Below are positions 48,109 through 58,860 of a stretch of DNA of 64,000 bases, one piece after another. Source of the DNA: Iris pallida (taxonomy: Eukaryota > Streptophyta > Magnoliopsida > Asparagales > Iridaceae); contig JANAVB010006999.1 in NCBI GenBank assembly GCA_029216955.1, positions 37,501 through 101,500 of the forward strand, written 5' to 3'. Position numbers and translations under genes: made by a program. Below the pieces are notes generated by a model that saw only the letters and a list, made by a program, of their open reading frames with translations, was not told the DNA's origin and did not search any database. The first letter of the stretch is position 1. Every line of letters begins with the position of its first letter.

Positions 48109-48789
48109 CTCCACTACTCTTTCTTGATCACCCGGAGCAAGGCAAGTATACTCCTCTGATTTGTTCATTTCTCATGTCTTCCTATTCATTCGGTATCTCT
48201 TGATGACAGGATTATCACGATATTATCTCGTTTCATGTTCCATGTTTCATTGTGTCTGGGAGGGGAAATACTATAGATATGTGATCAAACCCTGTTACTA
48301 CTCATGTGAATAGCTTGGGTCCCGCACCGTGCACGCGGGGCCAAAGCCGTACCATTTCATGTTCATTGCATCTACCCAAGCCGATCACAATCTAGATGTA
48401 TTTTATTATTGCACATGTCAAGATTCAGGTTGTATTTCAGGATTCATGGTTGTATTTCATGTTCAGGTTTTTTCATGATTCAGGTTGTATTTCATGATTC
48501 AGGTTGTATTTCATGCTCAGGATTCATACCACGTTCCCTGTTTTACTTACAGTATTCCTATTCAGTTCATGTCTTGTTCTCATTTCCTGTACTTTACATT
48601 TATTCCTGTTTTCTTGATTTATACCATGATATACATGTTTATTTCTCTGGATATACTTTGCTCCGCTCCTGAATAGGATATGTTGCAGGTGAGTTGGAGG
48701 CCTTGTGCGATACATTCTATGGCGAGGAGCCTATTGATGCAGGAGAGCTAGCTGGTGCAGCTCATGACTTAGAGGCTGCAGAAGCCTAG
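48109..48789 (+). CDS. Candidate spliced short ORF in E 3' LTR
   Basis: The exon block 48109-48141 and the exon from 48689 keep the same open frame as in the 5' LTR, with the stop at 48787-48789. The acceptor is GTTGCAG rather than GTTGTAG, and one alanine codon is proline (GEEP). No disabling change separates the two copies. Confidence 0.35.
48142..48688 (+). other. Candidate GC-AG intron in E 3' LTR
   Basis: The donor CAAG|GCAAGTATAC is identical to the 5' LTR. The acceptor ATGTTGCAG|GTGAG is a better consensus match. Confidence 0.5.
48420..48525 (+). repeat. Short tandem repeat in E 3' LTR
   Basis: Same units as at 35821, but with one extra, partly deleted unit (CAGGTTTTTTCATGATT). Confidence 0.75.
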
Positions 48790-48958
48790 AGATTTCCTAG
48801 TTTTCCTATTATTTCCATGTATTGAGACTAGTAGACTTTCTATCATTCTGGAATGTAATAATTTCTGATATTGTACTTTACTCTGGGATACATTTATAGA
48901 TGATGTGTTTCATACTTGTCTTGATATTTGGTTAGTTTTCCAAGAATGGTACAGCTTA

Positions 48959-48985
48959 CTTTGTTATCCTTATGACAAAGGCTGG
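48959..48985 (+). promoter_or_regulatory. LTR-end hairpin of E (3' LTR)
   Basis: CTTTGT/ACAAAG stem followed by GGCTGGGCG, unchanged from the 5' copy. Confidence 0.6.
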
Positions 48986-49355
48986 GCGTGTCCGACTCGT
49001 ATCCGGTTATTCGGGAGCGGGTCGTGACAGCCATCCCTTCGATGACTCCCCGTGCTCATCTCCCCCGTCGGGATTAGTGGCCGCGATCTGGGCTCCAGAT
49101 ATGCCGTGGCACATCCGACGTCCTCCTCCCTGTCGCCAACGCCCTTATGCACATCCGACGTTCTCCTCCCGTCACCAGTGCCCAACCTCGGCCGCTCCTA
49201 TCTGCCACCGAAGCCCCTTGATGAGCCTCTACTCCTCACTCTTCCCCATTCCTTTTCTCTCTCCCGAGTAGTCAATTAGGTTAGGTATTGACTTTTATAA
49301 CTAGTATTAGGAAGCAATAGCTGGGTTGTTAATAACAGTGACTAATGGACTGGGC

Positions 49356-49441
49356 AGAGCCCATAGTAAAAAAAGAAAAAGAAAGAAAGAAAAGAAGTAA
49401 TGAGTCTACAACAGCTTCACCCCTTTTTATTGGATAATTAG
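49356..49441. other. Short spacer between D and H
   Basis: An A/G-rich run (AAAAAAAGAAAAAG and GAAAGAAAGAAAAG) and then AT-rich sequence ending ATTAG, the probable H target site. It may be the resumed interior of C or the true end of D. Confidence 0.4.
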
Positions 49442-51786
49442 TGTGACACCCCGCTCCCGGAGGAGTGATCGTCCTCGCTAAGGCGTGATGCCACACAGGC
49501 CTAGGTTGCACGGCCAAGTCCAGAAATGGCAGATTAAAACTAGGTCATATAGTCGCATAGAGTGTCCACATTTGTAGCGGAAAGAAAATGAATACAAGTT
49601 GAAACAAATTCATGCTCTTTATTGATACTCAAGAAGTATTACAAGTGGTGTTAGGCTGAGATTACAATTCGCTCAAGCTCTCTCTCTCTCGAAACATAAA
49701 AGGCGTGTCAAGTGGCTTACAACATGGAATGATACGTGGCGATATTCTAATATATTATGTCATGTATATGGCACTTCAGTTCCTTTGCAACGCTCCAAGG
49801 CTCCAGAGTTAGCTTCGCGCCTTAGAACGTTCGAGGGAAGGCTCCGCACCAGACGAGGTTTTCCCGCACCCTGCAAGCAATCTGGGTGGTTATCAGTATA
49901 TGCATGCACTGGTGGGGAGGCTAGCTCGTCCGCTCGTTATCATTACCAAACACGTTTATTTTACTTTTATGCACCATCTATTAGTTGATTGTCTTTCTAT
50001 CTTGCCTTAGGATGAGTTTCATGGTATATATTGCAAAACCTATCTGGTGTTACGGGTATCAAGTATCGTATAAGAATAACATACACGACTTACCATACTT
50101 ACCATCTGATCTTCCCTGCCCAAGGCAAACGAAGTTAGCCAAACTTTACACATTATGAGTTGACGGATTTGCATAAGTATTCAAGAGTGTCAAGGGCGCG
50201 TTCCTACCTCAGGTGAACAAAGTATTCAAGTTTGTCAAGTTATGTTATACTCAAAAGCTTTGTTCAGATGTTCATTTAGTTACTCAATTGTTCAGCTTAG
50301 TCAGATTACTTGTTTCAATGCAAGGACTTGCACGTGGATTGCCACCAGCGAGCCCACTTAATCTATATACATCGGTCGCTAGCAATACAAGCTATTTGGA
50401 TTTTACTTATGGTATTCACAGTGATGTTACCTATCAAGCGTGATGGATGGTAAACCCTGATAGGCTACACAATACCCGGCCTTACGTTGCTTGTGTGACC
50501 GAGCCCGCACACAAGCCGCCCGTAAGCCATGATTCCGCCTAGGCCGGCACGATGTCTCTGATCGTTCCTCGGAATCCTTCATCCCGTTCCTCATGTACGA
50601 GTTGTTCGCGATCATTTCGTATTCTCATTTTTAGTTTAAATTGTCGAGCTGTCATGAGCCATAATGGATTAACTTATCGGGTTGTCTTGAGCCAAATGAA
50701 TTAACTTGTCGGGCTGTCTAGAGCCATAATAGATTATCAACTAGGTTGGTGGTGGCGTCCGTGCAACGCGGTAGCGAGCCCCGTTGTATGTCCCCAACAT
50801 ACCTGCCGTTAATCATTTTTTCCTTCTTACCCTTCTTTCTTTCATTCATTAATTCCTTTTCCTCTCTTTCTTTTATGTCATTTGTTCATTCACTTATTCG
50901 TTCATTCCTACATTCATTTAATATGTAGCTTCCTGTAGGAAAACTGCTTTGGCGACCCAACGGTCCCGAAGTCTTTCTATGTTTCCTTTACTCGGCTCGG
51001 AACGACAATTTGTTAGTCTTCCTGTCTCAATGCAGTAGACAATTAATTGTTTAGTGCTTCAAGTTGTGGTACGATCTAAGTGACAAGCATTTCGTTCAAA
51101 AGTGAATGCATAGACAATTCTACTAAAAAAGTAAGCTGTGTTTTGGCACGGGCGTGGAGTACGGTGCGAGGTTCAAGTAAATTCTAAAGTTCATTTCTAT
51201 GTTCTACGCAAGCATACACGCTGGGATTATTCCCTTAGCTAGGTGTATTGATTCATTTTATTAGCATGTAGGGGATTATCGTCTAGCGATTATAGCAATA
51301 TTGGCTGTATTATTATATGTCTAGGCTAAGCAAAGACAGGTCATCGGAGCCACCCACCTTAGCGATGATTGCATCGGTGGAGCGAGACTCCGAGCGCACC
51401 TTTGAAAAATCTAAGTTTGGATTCTTCTGAAGGGCCAAAGTCCATTGACTTTTGTCTTAGTTCGTTCCACGGCAATATTTTGGTTTTGTGGACACTGTTG
51501 CGAATAAGGCAAAATGCCGACCTCTTATAACTCAGCATAAAAGCGTAGCCTGCGCACAAAACCAACTAAATCAAAACTCGACCGAATTGGACTTGTGCGT
51601 TGTACCGATTCGATTTCCTAGAATCTTTGAACCAACTCAATACTTTCTCTCGGCCAACTTAACTCTTGCATCGATGCGCATCGATACTTTATCGGGTCGT
51701 TGCAACTCTTCCAGTTAATGATTCATTTGAGTCGTTGCATTTGCCTTTTGAATCGGCATTTCGCTAGGACGGAGCGGGTTGTTACA
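49442..51786 (-). repeat. H 3' LTR
   Basis: 2345 bp. In sense it runs TGTAACAACCCGC to GGGGTGTCACA. It contains a CT repeat near 49678-49692. Confidence 0.85.
49871..50005 (-). other. Candidate GC-AG intron in H 3' LTR
   Basis: In sense the donor is CCTAAG|GCAAGATAG and the acceptor GATTGCTTGCAG|GGTGC. It is only about 135 bases, the shortest of the set. Confidence 0.45.
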
Positions 51787-54775
51787 TTATACACCACTCA
51801 GAATAAGTCTCGTCCTCGAGACTTCCTGAGTGCACGTCATCCTTCCGTTCCTTAACTCATGCGTGTGTGTATCTTAGACAATCCCATCGAATGACTTTAT
51901 CCTTCGGTGGCATCGAACTATCTCGGGTATCTAAGTTTCGTGTCGCATGCATTTGGTAAATTTTATCGAATGAACTTACCACTCATTCGAAAGTGGATGG
52001 TACTCATTCAATCGTCGTGTTTTTATGACTTGGTCGCTATTGTACCCCATCACGGGACTAAATTGGTCACATGAGATGCGTTATAATTTGTCAAACATAA
52101 GGTTCGTAGGCTGAGGCTAACTCACTCATCCGTTTATCCATACGTATCTCAACATATCTACTTGTAACTGCATTTGAATTCATTATATCACTAAGTCTGG
52201 ATCGTGCACATATTCAAGGCATCCCCAAATATATATTTCAACCATGCTTAGTGATAGCAAAGTCAGACAAGCTACTCGTGATAGTTTTGAATTGTCGGTC
52301 GTTTTACTAACTCGACTAAAATTAAACTCTATTTCGTTTCCTATCGTCTTATCTCGATCCTCGAGATGATGCGATTCGTTTCTCAAGCGTTCTCGTCTTA
52401 CGAAATCAATACGATACTTCTAGCGGAGTTGACCAAAGTTCAAGTAATTCTTGTTCGATCCAAAACCAAGCATTGAACTATCATCAAGTACGTCTTCCCA
52501 GCAATGATTCAAATTTGTTATTCCAACTTTTCTTGCGCATACCCATTTCTATCATTCATTTCGTTTGGGTCTGATATCAATATCGCTAACGCACACTCCC
52601 AGTTCCACGTCCTAACTCTAAGTCTTGTTGCCCTAGATCTATCGTCCATCCGAACGATTTTTCTAATTCGGTCACACAGGTTCAATCGCTCGGCATAGAG
52701 TTGTCCACCTATCCGTTAGGTCAGCTCACAAGGTTATAGTTACAACTCAAGTTAGCGGTTCATCGTGCAAACATATTCTACGACGCTCGCCTCAATCCTA
52801 TGGTCAAACTATTATTGGTTCGTACGAGATACTCTACCCAAATTTGTTTTCTCAGATTTCTAAATATCGAGTAGTGTTCATCCTATTCGCATCAAGCCAT
52901 TCTTTGTAAGGGTTCGAGTCTGTTGCTCAACAAAATCCTAGCATATCAATATTACACATCCAAAACCAGCAATTGGCATCATCTTTCTCTTCAAATATAT
53001 TTGATATAATTCACCTATCCATCCTATCCAATTTACATAGTCGATCACAAGGCCGTCTAGTATTGCAATATGTCACACCCCAATCTCACACAAGTCTGAT
53101 TATCCATGGTGGACATGAAATTACTATGCCAATACTTCCGTAGAATAATCTTCCTTATCGGGGCATAACTCTTGCATTGAGTCTAGACTAATTTATTCTC
53201 GATACGTAGATTGGGTCTACTCAATCCTCAAGTTTACTTAAGCATCAATCACAAGTCCGAACAATCCTCGAATTCACCTTCGTAACAAACCACAGGTTGA
53301 AGCAATCCAAATTGCCATACCCTGATCTTCCGAGCTCTATCATTCCCGATGGACATGAATCACCATGTTAGCGTTCACACGGAATGATGGCCCCGAATCT
53401 GATATGACGCATGGGTGAGGCTAGAGTTGCGCTCGTACAAGACAAGATCGTCGACGTTGTGGTTATCACCGAACAATCAAAATACTTTTCTTTCATCCAA
53501 ACATTCATTTCTATCAAAATCCCAAGCATCGCATCCATCGAAATAATAATATTTTACACGATCATCATTCCTCGAATCAGAGTACCATCGAGTTATCGTA
53601 TATCGATCTTTGATACGCCAATACCATCGATGATGTACATAACCTGACGATCTTCCTTTGCAACAAAATTCGAGTCGTGCAACATAATTCCTCAATTCAT
53701 ATCGTTCTATGCTATCTCAAGTTATTTAGCAACATCTATTCCAAATCCTTATTCTCGTATTTTCAAACCAACGTTTCCATGCACGCTATCTTCCAATCGT
53801 GCTATCTTCGATCTCATCTATGAGTATTTCACCTCAACTCAAGTTTTGATCCATTCGACTAAAATTCGAAGTCGCATGTACGATCCACTAAGTTTGCTCA
53901 ACCAAAACATTCATTTGTTTCACCTTTGGTGAATTGTTATTCAATACCTTTTTCAAATTCGCACTACACATTCACGAATTGTCCGAACGATACTTCGTTT
54001 GAAACCCTCAAATCACGACCAACTAAATGTTACTCGTTCTAAGGCTTTGAGTGATAACACTGCTTGCGAATATACTCGTTGCTACCCGTAAATCCTTAGT
54101 TTTGCTCGAACAGTTTCCAAGACAGTCCATACACCACTCAAGGTTCGAGCCACTCGACTAATCGTAAAAACTTACTCTTATTCTTCCTTAATACTATTGC
54201 ATACACCACTCGGGGTCAAGTCGTTCTACGAATCCTCGAAATGATCATTCGATTCACAATCGACGCGTTCGAATACAAGTTCGTCCGTTCCTCAAAATTA
54301 AAAACCATTCCCCGTGTTCGCCTTAGCGTTGGTCCGATAGCGTCTCTATCAATACAGACTATAAGTCTAACTTTTTCTTGTCCGAGCGATATTTCATTTC
54401 GCTCGCACCAGAAGGTCCAAGTGCGCGATACTCGACACAACTTAGCCAAAAGGCTGTGTGCGTAGCCATCTCGTTCAAACTATATTTCGGTCTCATACAC
54501 TCATTCGATATTATCAGCATAAGGTCATTCAGCCACGCACACCATTTGCTAACTTTAGCACGGCTTCCTTTCAATTCAAGTCTGACAAAGTTCAGTACAA
54601 AGGCCTTCGCATATCGAACTTGTTCAACCGAATACTTGTACGAGCTTTTGAAAATATTAGACTTATTGTGTGGAACATCCCAAGGCACAACGAAATAGAG
54701 CGTAAACTTCTTTTATCCACGATCGAGCTTTCAAAACTGAGAGAATCGACATAAAGTCCAAGGACGTAAAGCCGT
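51787..54775 (-). other. H interior, non-coding
   Basis: No gag, protease, RT, integrase or chromodomain motif is visible in any frame. Frames of just over 100 codons occur on both strands around 54360-54700 and overlap each other, as expected by chance. The left end (51787-51835) holds the CTCGAGGACGAGAC block. Confidence 0.7.
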
Positions 54776-54787
54776 GCTCTGATACCA
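54776..54787 (-). promoter_or_regulatory. H primer-binding site, initiator tRNA-Met
   Basis: The minus strand reads TGGTATCAGAGC three bases after the LTR end. Confidence 0.9.
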
Positions 54788-55235
54788 ATCTGTCACGTCC
54801 CACTTCCAGAGGAGAGATCGTCCTCGCTAAGGCATGATGCCGCATGAGCCTAGGTTACACTCGTGTAAGGCTAAGTCCAGAAACGGTCGATTAAAACTAG
54901 ACCATAGAGTCGCACAGAGTGTCCCCATTTGCAGGAGAAAGAAAATAAACACCAGTTGAAACAAATTCATGCTTTTTATTGATATTCAAATTGTATTACA
55001 AGCGGCGTTAGGCCGAGATTACAATTCGCTTAAGCTCTCTCTCTCTCTCTCTCTCAAAACATAAAAGGCATGCCAAGTGGCCTACAACATGGAATGATAC
55101 ATGACGATGTTCTGATATATTATATCATGTATATGGTACTTCTGTTCCTTTGTAACGCTCCAAGGCTCCAGAGTTAGCTCCGCGCCTTAGTACGTTCGAG
55201 GGAAAGCTCTGCACCAGACGAGGTTATCTTGTACC

Positions 55236-55371
55236 CTGCAAGCAATCTGGGTGGTTATCTTTACATTACATGCACTGGTGGGGCGGCTAGCTCGCCCGCT
55301 CGCTATTATTACCAAACACGTTTATTTTACTTTCGTGCACCATCTATCAGTTGATTGTCTTTCTTCCTTGC
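55236..55371 (-). other. Candidate GC-AG intron in H 5' LTR
   Basis: In sense CCTAAG|GCAAGGAAG and GATTGCTTGCAG|GGTAC, as in the other H LTR. Confidence 0.45.
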
Positions 55372-55757
55372 CTTAGGATGAGTTTCATTGCTTATATTGC
55401 AAAACCTATCTCGTGTTACGGGTATCAAGTGTCGCATAAGAATAATATGCACGACTTACCATACTTACTATCTGATCTTCCCTGTCCAAGGAAAATGAAG
55501 TTAGCCAAACTTTATACATTATGAGTTGACGGATTTGCATAAGTATTCAAGAGTATCAAGGGTGTGTTTCTGTCTCAGGTGAACAAAGTATTCAAGTTTG
55601 TCAAGTTATGTTATACTTAAAAGCTTTGTTCAGATGTTCATTTAGTTACTCAATTGTTCAACTTAGTCAGATTACTTGTTTCAATACAAGGACTTGCACG
55701 TGGATTACCACCTGTAACGCCCCAGTCCCAAACACTTGAGACTAGATACGTATCATA

Positions 55758-55806
55758 CCAGCTGTATACATACGAGTAAATATACGACTCGTATATATAC
55801 ATAAGC
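55758..55806 (-). promoter_or_regulatory. LTR-end hairpin of F (3' LTR)
   Basis: An approximately 17-bp stem pairs 55761-55777 with 55787-55806 (GTATACATACGAGT against ACTCGTATATATAC). In sense it is followed by GCTGG. It is longer than the stems in other families but in the same place. Confidence 0.6.
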
Positions 55807-56027
55807 TGTAAATGTAGAAAGCCAAGACACTAAATGTCATCCACAAAGATAAATAATATGAAGCAACTTTGAATTTGTCATGTACACAATAGTTGGGCGG
55901 AGACAAAGTCCATTACCAACCAAATTTAAATATGAAAAAATATCAAGGAAAGAATTTAGCAAGCGAGAGCAAGTGACGAGTCCAAGAGAAATCATCGCGG
56001 AGGAAGGAATGGCCTTAGCTAAAGCAC

Positions 56028-56721
56028 CTGCAAGAAACCACGAATACACACACCTGGAGAGATCACCAGGTCCTCAGAGGGACGTAACAAGACACATAAT
56101 ATCATGCCAATAAACTGAATAAATAAGCTCAACAGAAAAGTATGCATGAGTAAAGGTTCCTACCCATTTAGGTGATATGCACTTTGAGGACAACGTTCTA
56201 CGCAAGGGCTGTAACGGATTCACGCAAGCAAGTAATAAAGAGTGGCCAGCAAGTAGCGCTCATCCGAGACGCTATCGGCCTGGGCAGAAGGTAGTGCTCA
56301 TGAGAGTTACCCTCGGCCCAGAATGTGTGTAAAAATAAAATGTAGCCCCTACGCTAATAACTGTCCCCTCCCTCCAATGATACTATACATGTGTCGACTC
56401 CACGACACTGTTTAATCCTTAATAACTGCCAAGTCTTCTACACAAATCTATTAGCAGTTATATCCTAACGTACGGCCTGTACGCGCCAATGATCAGTCAG
56501 CACGCAAGTCCGCATCTATATGCGACTCACAACTCACACACAATCCGTGGCACATCGTGACAGTTTATGAGATGCACTAAACCTACGGTGGTCCCTTAAC
56601 TCTAAGCCAAATACATAAGTATAATAATTTGCATCTATATATGTTTTTGAAAGAACAACATAAAGAAAAAGCATACATGATATTGAGCAAAAAATTAAAC
56701 AGTAAAGGCAAGGTGTCTTGC
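56028..56721 (-). other. Candidate GC-AG intron in F 3' LTR
   Basis: In sense the donor is CCTCAG|GCAAGACAC and the acceptor GTTTCTTGCAG|GTGC. An open frame follows the acceptor for about 65 codons. Confidence 0.45.
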
Positions 56722-57956
56722 CTGAGGTTTATGTGCAAAAGAGAATAATCCAGTAGCTCGAACCGGCAAATAAACAAAGCAAGAAAAGCCAAATCCCGCC
56801 GATGACTCCGGATGCTGCAACAAATATCACAAACGAGTTTGGAATATAAGATATGCCTAGGAAACGCCTGTCCAAAAGTTAAATTCTGGAACAGGGGCAA
56901 AATCGTAATTTCGGGTCAAAACGATGTTCGTCGTTGGACCCGCTTTGCACCGAAATGTGCGCCAGAACCTACGGTCTCTAAAGTCATCAAACTATATGTC
57001 TACGGATTTGTTTTGATGTGACGAACCCAACGGTATGTCCAATTTTGGATTCCGGTGGGCTGTGCACAAAATTGCCCATTGAGTGGGATTGTGGGCCCGC
57101 CAAAATAGCGTCCCGATCAACGGTCTCAGAATCGGATCAAACTTGGCTCACAGGACCAGAAAAATATTTTGAGTCCAATGGTGTAAGTTTCATCGTGATA
57201 TGATGAGTGTGCACAAAGTTGTGACTTAATTTACAAAGGATCGATACGGGATATCTCGACGGATACGCACTGATTTCGTCGCACACATGCAACGAAATCG
57301 AGTTCGTCAGTTCCCACACGTCGGCAACATCCATACGCGCCTTTCGATGCGTATAGTGTGCGATCACGTTGCCCGGTTTGTCGGGGTGCACGCCGTATCG
57401 GGTATTTTCCCACTTTTTGAAAACAGAATTTACAATTTTTTGGAAAACTTTAACAACGTGCAACTTTCTACATACTGAATGAAAAGTGAATCCAAAAGGT
57501 GCGTTACAATCTCGGTTATGTTGTCTTTGACTGTCTTCAATTAGTTTTTATGAAAGTTTAATGGACAGCGAGAAAAGTTGCCGACAAGTTGATGTTTAGA
57601 ATTGGTTTTTAACAGTCCAGAAAATCTAAATTTTTGCTAACTTCGGTTCAATTTTTCGAACAAGTTAGATGGTTTTGTTAAAATCCATCTGAAGGATATC
57701 AAAGAGGGTTATGTCTACTTTCCAGAACATTTTACGGATCGGAAATCGGAGTACGAGCAAAAAGTTACGTCGTAGGGAAGTAGGGTACCTCGAGTGGGAA
57801 AATTGCTCCGTGGGTGACGAAAGCTGACTTCCGATGCTCCGTTCGTCGCGCACAAAACTCCATCGCTGGTGAAACGAACTCGTAGGTGAAGAGGGTATGA
57901 TCAGCCACAACTTTCGTTTTGGAAGTGTAGGATTTTGAGGTTTGTGGAAAAAGATG

Positions 57957-57964
57957 TATTTATA
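57957..57964 (-). promoter_or_regulatory. TATA box in F 3' LTR
   Basis: In sense GGTATAAATACATC, about 850 bases into the LTR, matches the context in A (TATATAAATACAT). Confidence 0.6.
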
Positions 57965-58109
57965 CCAACTTCTAACTAAACCTAATACTAATAGGTTTAA
58001 TCCTAGAAAATTCCCACGGGTTGTGGTTGTGTGAGCTTGCTGCGTATGGCAGCAAGCAAGGAATTAGGTGAGGGGGCCCGCCCACTTTATGTGGGTGGGG
58101 TATATATAT

Positions 58110-58192
58110 ATTTTTTTCTTTTTTTTTTTTTTTCCTTTTCTTTTCCTTTTCCTTTTCTTTTCTTTTTTTTTCTTTTTCTTTTCTTATTCTTT
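58110..58192 (+). repeat. Polypyrimidine tract
   Basis: About 80 bases of T with scattered C (TTTTCCTTTTC-type words) in the U3 part of F's LTR. Confidence 0.85.
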
Positions 58193-58291
58193 AAATCTTT
58201 TATAGATAAAACTAATATATTCAAAAATCATTTAAATACAAATAACATTTTAAATATCACATATCCACATATTTAATATATTTAAATATAT

Positions 58292-58294
<3 letters not shown>

Positions 58295-58334
<40 letters not shown>

Positions 58335-58355
58335 TATATATAATATATATATATA
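58295..58355. repeat. TA microsatellite
   Basis: About 60 bases of nearly pure TA/TATAT in F's LTR. A short AAT repeat follows at 58383-58400. Confidence 0.85.
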
Positions 58356-58815
58356 AATTCATCTTACAATAAATCAATCTCAATAATAATAATAATAATA
58401 TAATCTAAATAGAATGAACATATTTTAATCTCCATGAAATAACTTAAATTATAATAAAATAATAATAATCGTCCCAATGGGTGAACTTTATCGCTCACCC
58501 ATGTGTGGGTCCAGAAAATTATACCATCTTGTAAAACATTATTTTATTAATAAATATAAATTTTGTACCAAAAGTCAATAATATTCAACAAGTCTCAAAA
58601 TTATTTAAAAATATTTGTACACACCTAAAATATTCCTACATGGCCATCTTGGTCCCACGACATGCCTACATGGGCTTAAATTTGGTTCGGATCATGTTCG
58701 GGCTGAATTGGCCAAACCGGGTCATAAAAAAAATAACTAAAACCATAAAATTTATAAATTCATTTTAAGTCTAATAAAATAATAAAAAAAATTTTAAAAA
58801 AATAGGAATTTTACA

Positions 58816-58860
58816 TCCTACCCAACTTACAAGAATTTCGTCCTCGAAATTAAAAATAAG
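58816..58860 (-). promoter_or_regulatory. F polypurine-tract region
   Basis: In sense TTTCGAGGACGAAATTC then GTAAGTTGGGTAGGA runs into the LTR start, the same block as in B, D, E and G. Confidence 0.65.

Larger units (their letters stand above)
32542..49029 (+). mobile_element. Element E: Tekay/Del-like gypsy chromovirus, TSD GCCAT
   Basis: Both LTRs (3870 and 3861 bp) start TGTAACTCCACC and end GGGTCGTGACA. The exact TSD GCCAT is at 32537-32541 and 49030-49034, within D's 3' LTR. The LTRs look about 98 percent identical, the most alike in the window, so this is the youngest full insertion by that measure. The interior has a decayed gag with a zinc-knuckle trace, the last part of integrase and a chromodomain. 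Embedded in it is a fragment of another gypsy element (G) with its own LTR. Confidence 0.93.
45169..49029 (+). repeat. E 3' LTR
   Basis: 3861 bp, aligned with the 5' LTR along its length with about 1-2 percent difference. It has small indels, including in the short tandem repeat. Confidence 0.95.
11428..49355 (+). mobile_element. Element D: gypsy-type LTR retrotransposon, heavily nested
   Basis: Two parallel LTR copies start TGTAACCTC at 11428 and TGTAACCTC at 31268. Once nested insertions are removed they are about 1.6 kb each and align to about 17440 and 49355. Just before the second copy lies TTTTGAGGACAAAATTT, the degenerate pol-end and polypurine-tract block that also precedes the LTRs of B, E and G. 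This makes the second copy the 3' LTR and D a plus-strand element. The interior net of insertions is only about 2.2 kb and lacks gag-pol. I could not find a clean TSD; the 3' end is set at GGGCA by the TG..CA rule and is approximate. Confidence 0.75.
31268..49355 (+). repeat. D 3' LTR, split by element E
   Basis: The parts 31268-32541 and 49035-49355 align with the 5' LTR. Its TATA box (31826-31835) and GC-rich leader (about 31890-32536, with a GA run at 32368-32395) match those of the 5' copy. Confidence 0.85.
55713..58815 (-). repeat. F 3' LTR
   Basis: 3103 bp. In sense it runs TGTAAAATTCC to GGGGCGTTACA. The TATA box at 57957-57964, a CTCGAG|GTACCC donor-like site at 57788 and the features listed below follow the order seen in A and G. 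Confidence 0.88.

Noticed and set aside
54359..54698. Overlapping 106-109 codon frames on both strands in H
   Set aside because: They overlap on opposite strands with no motif. Kept as non-coding interior.
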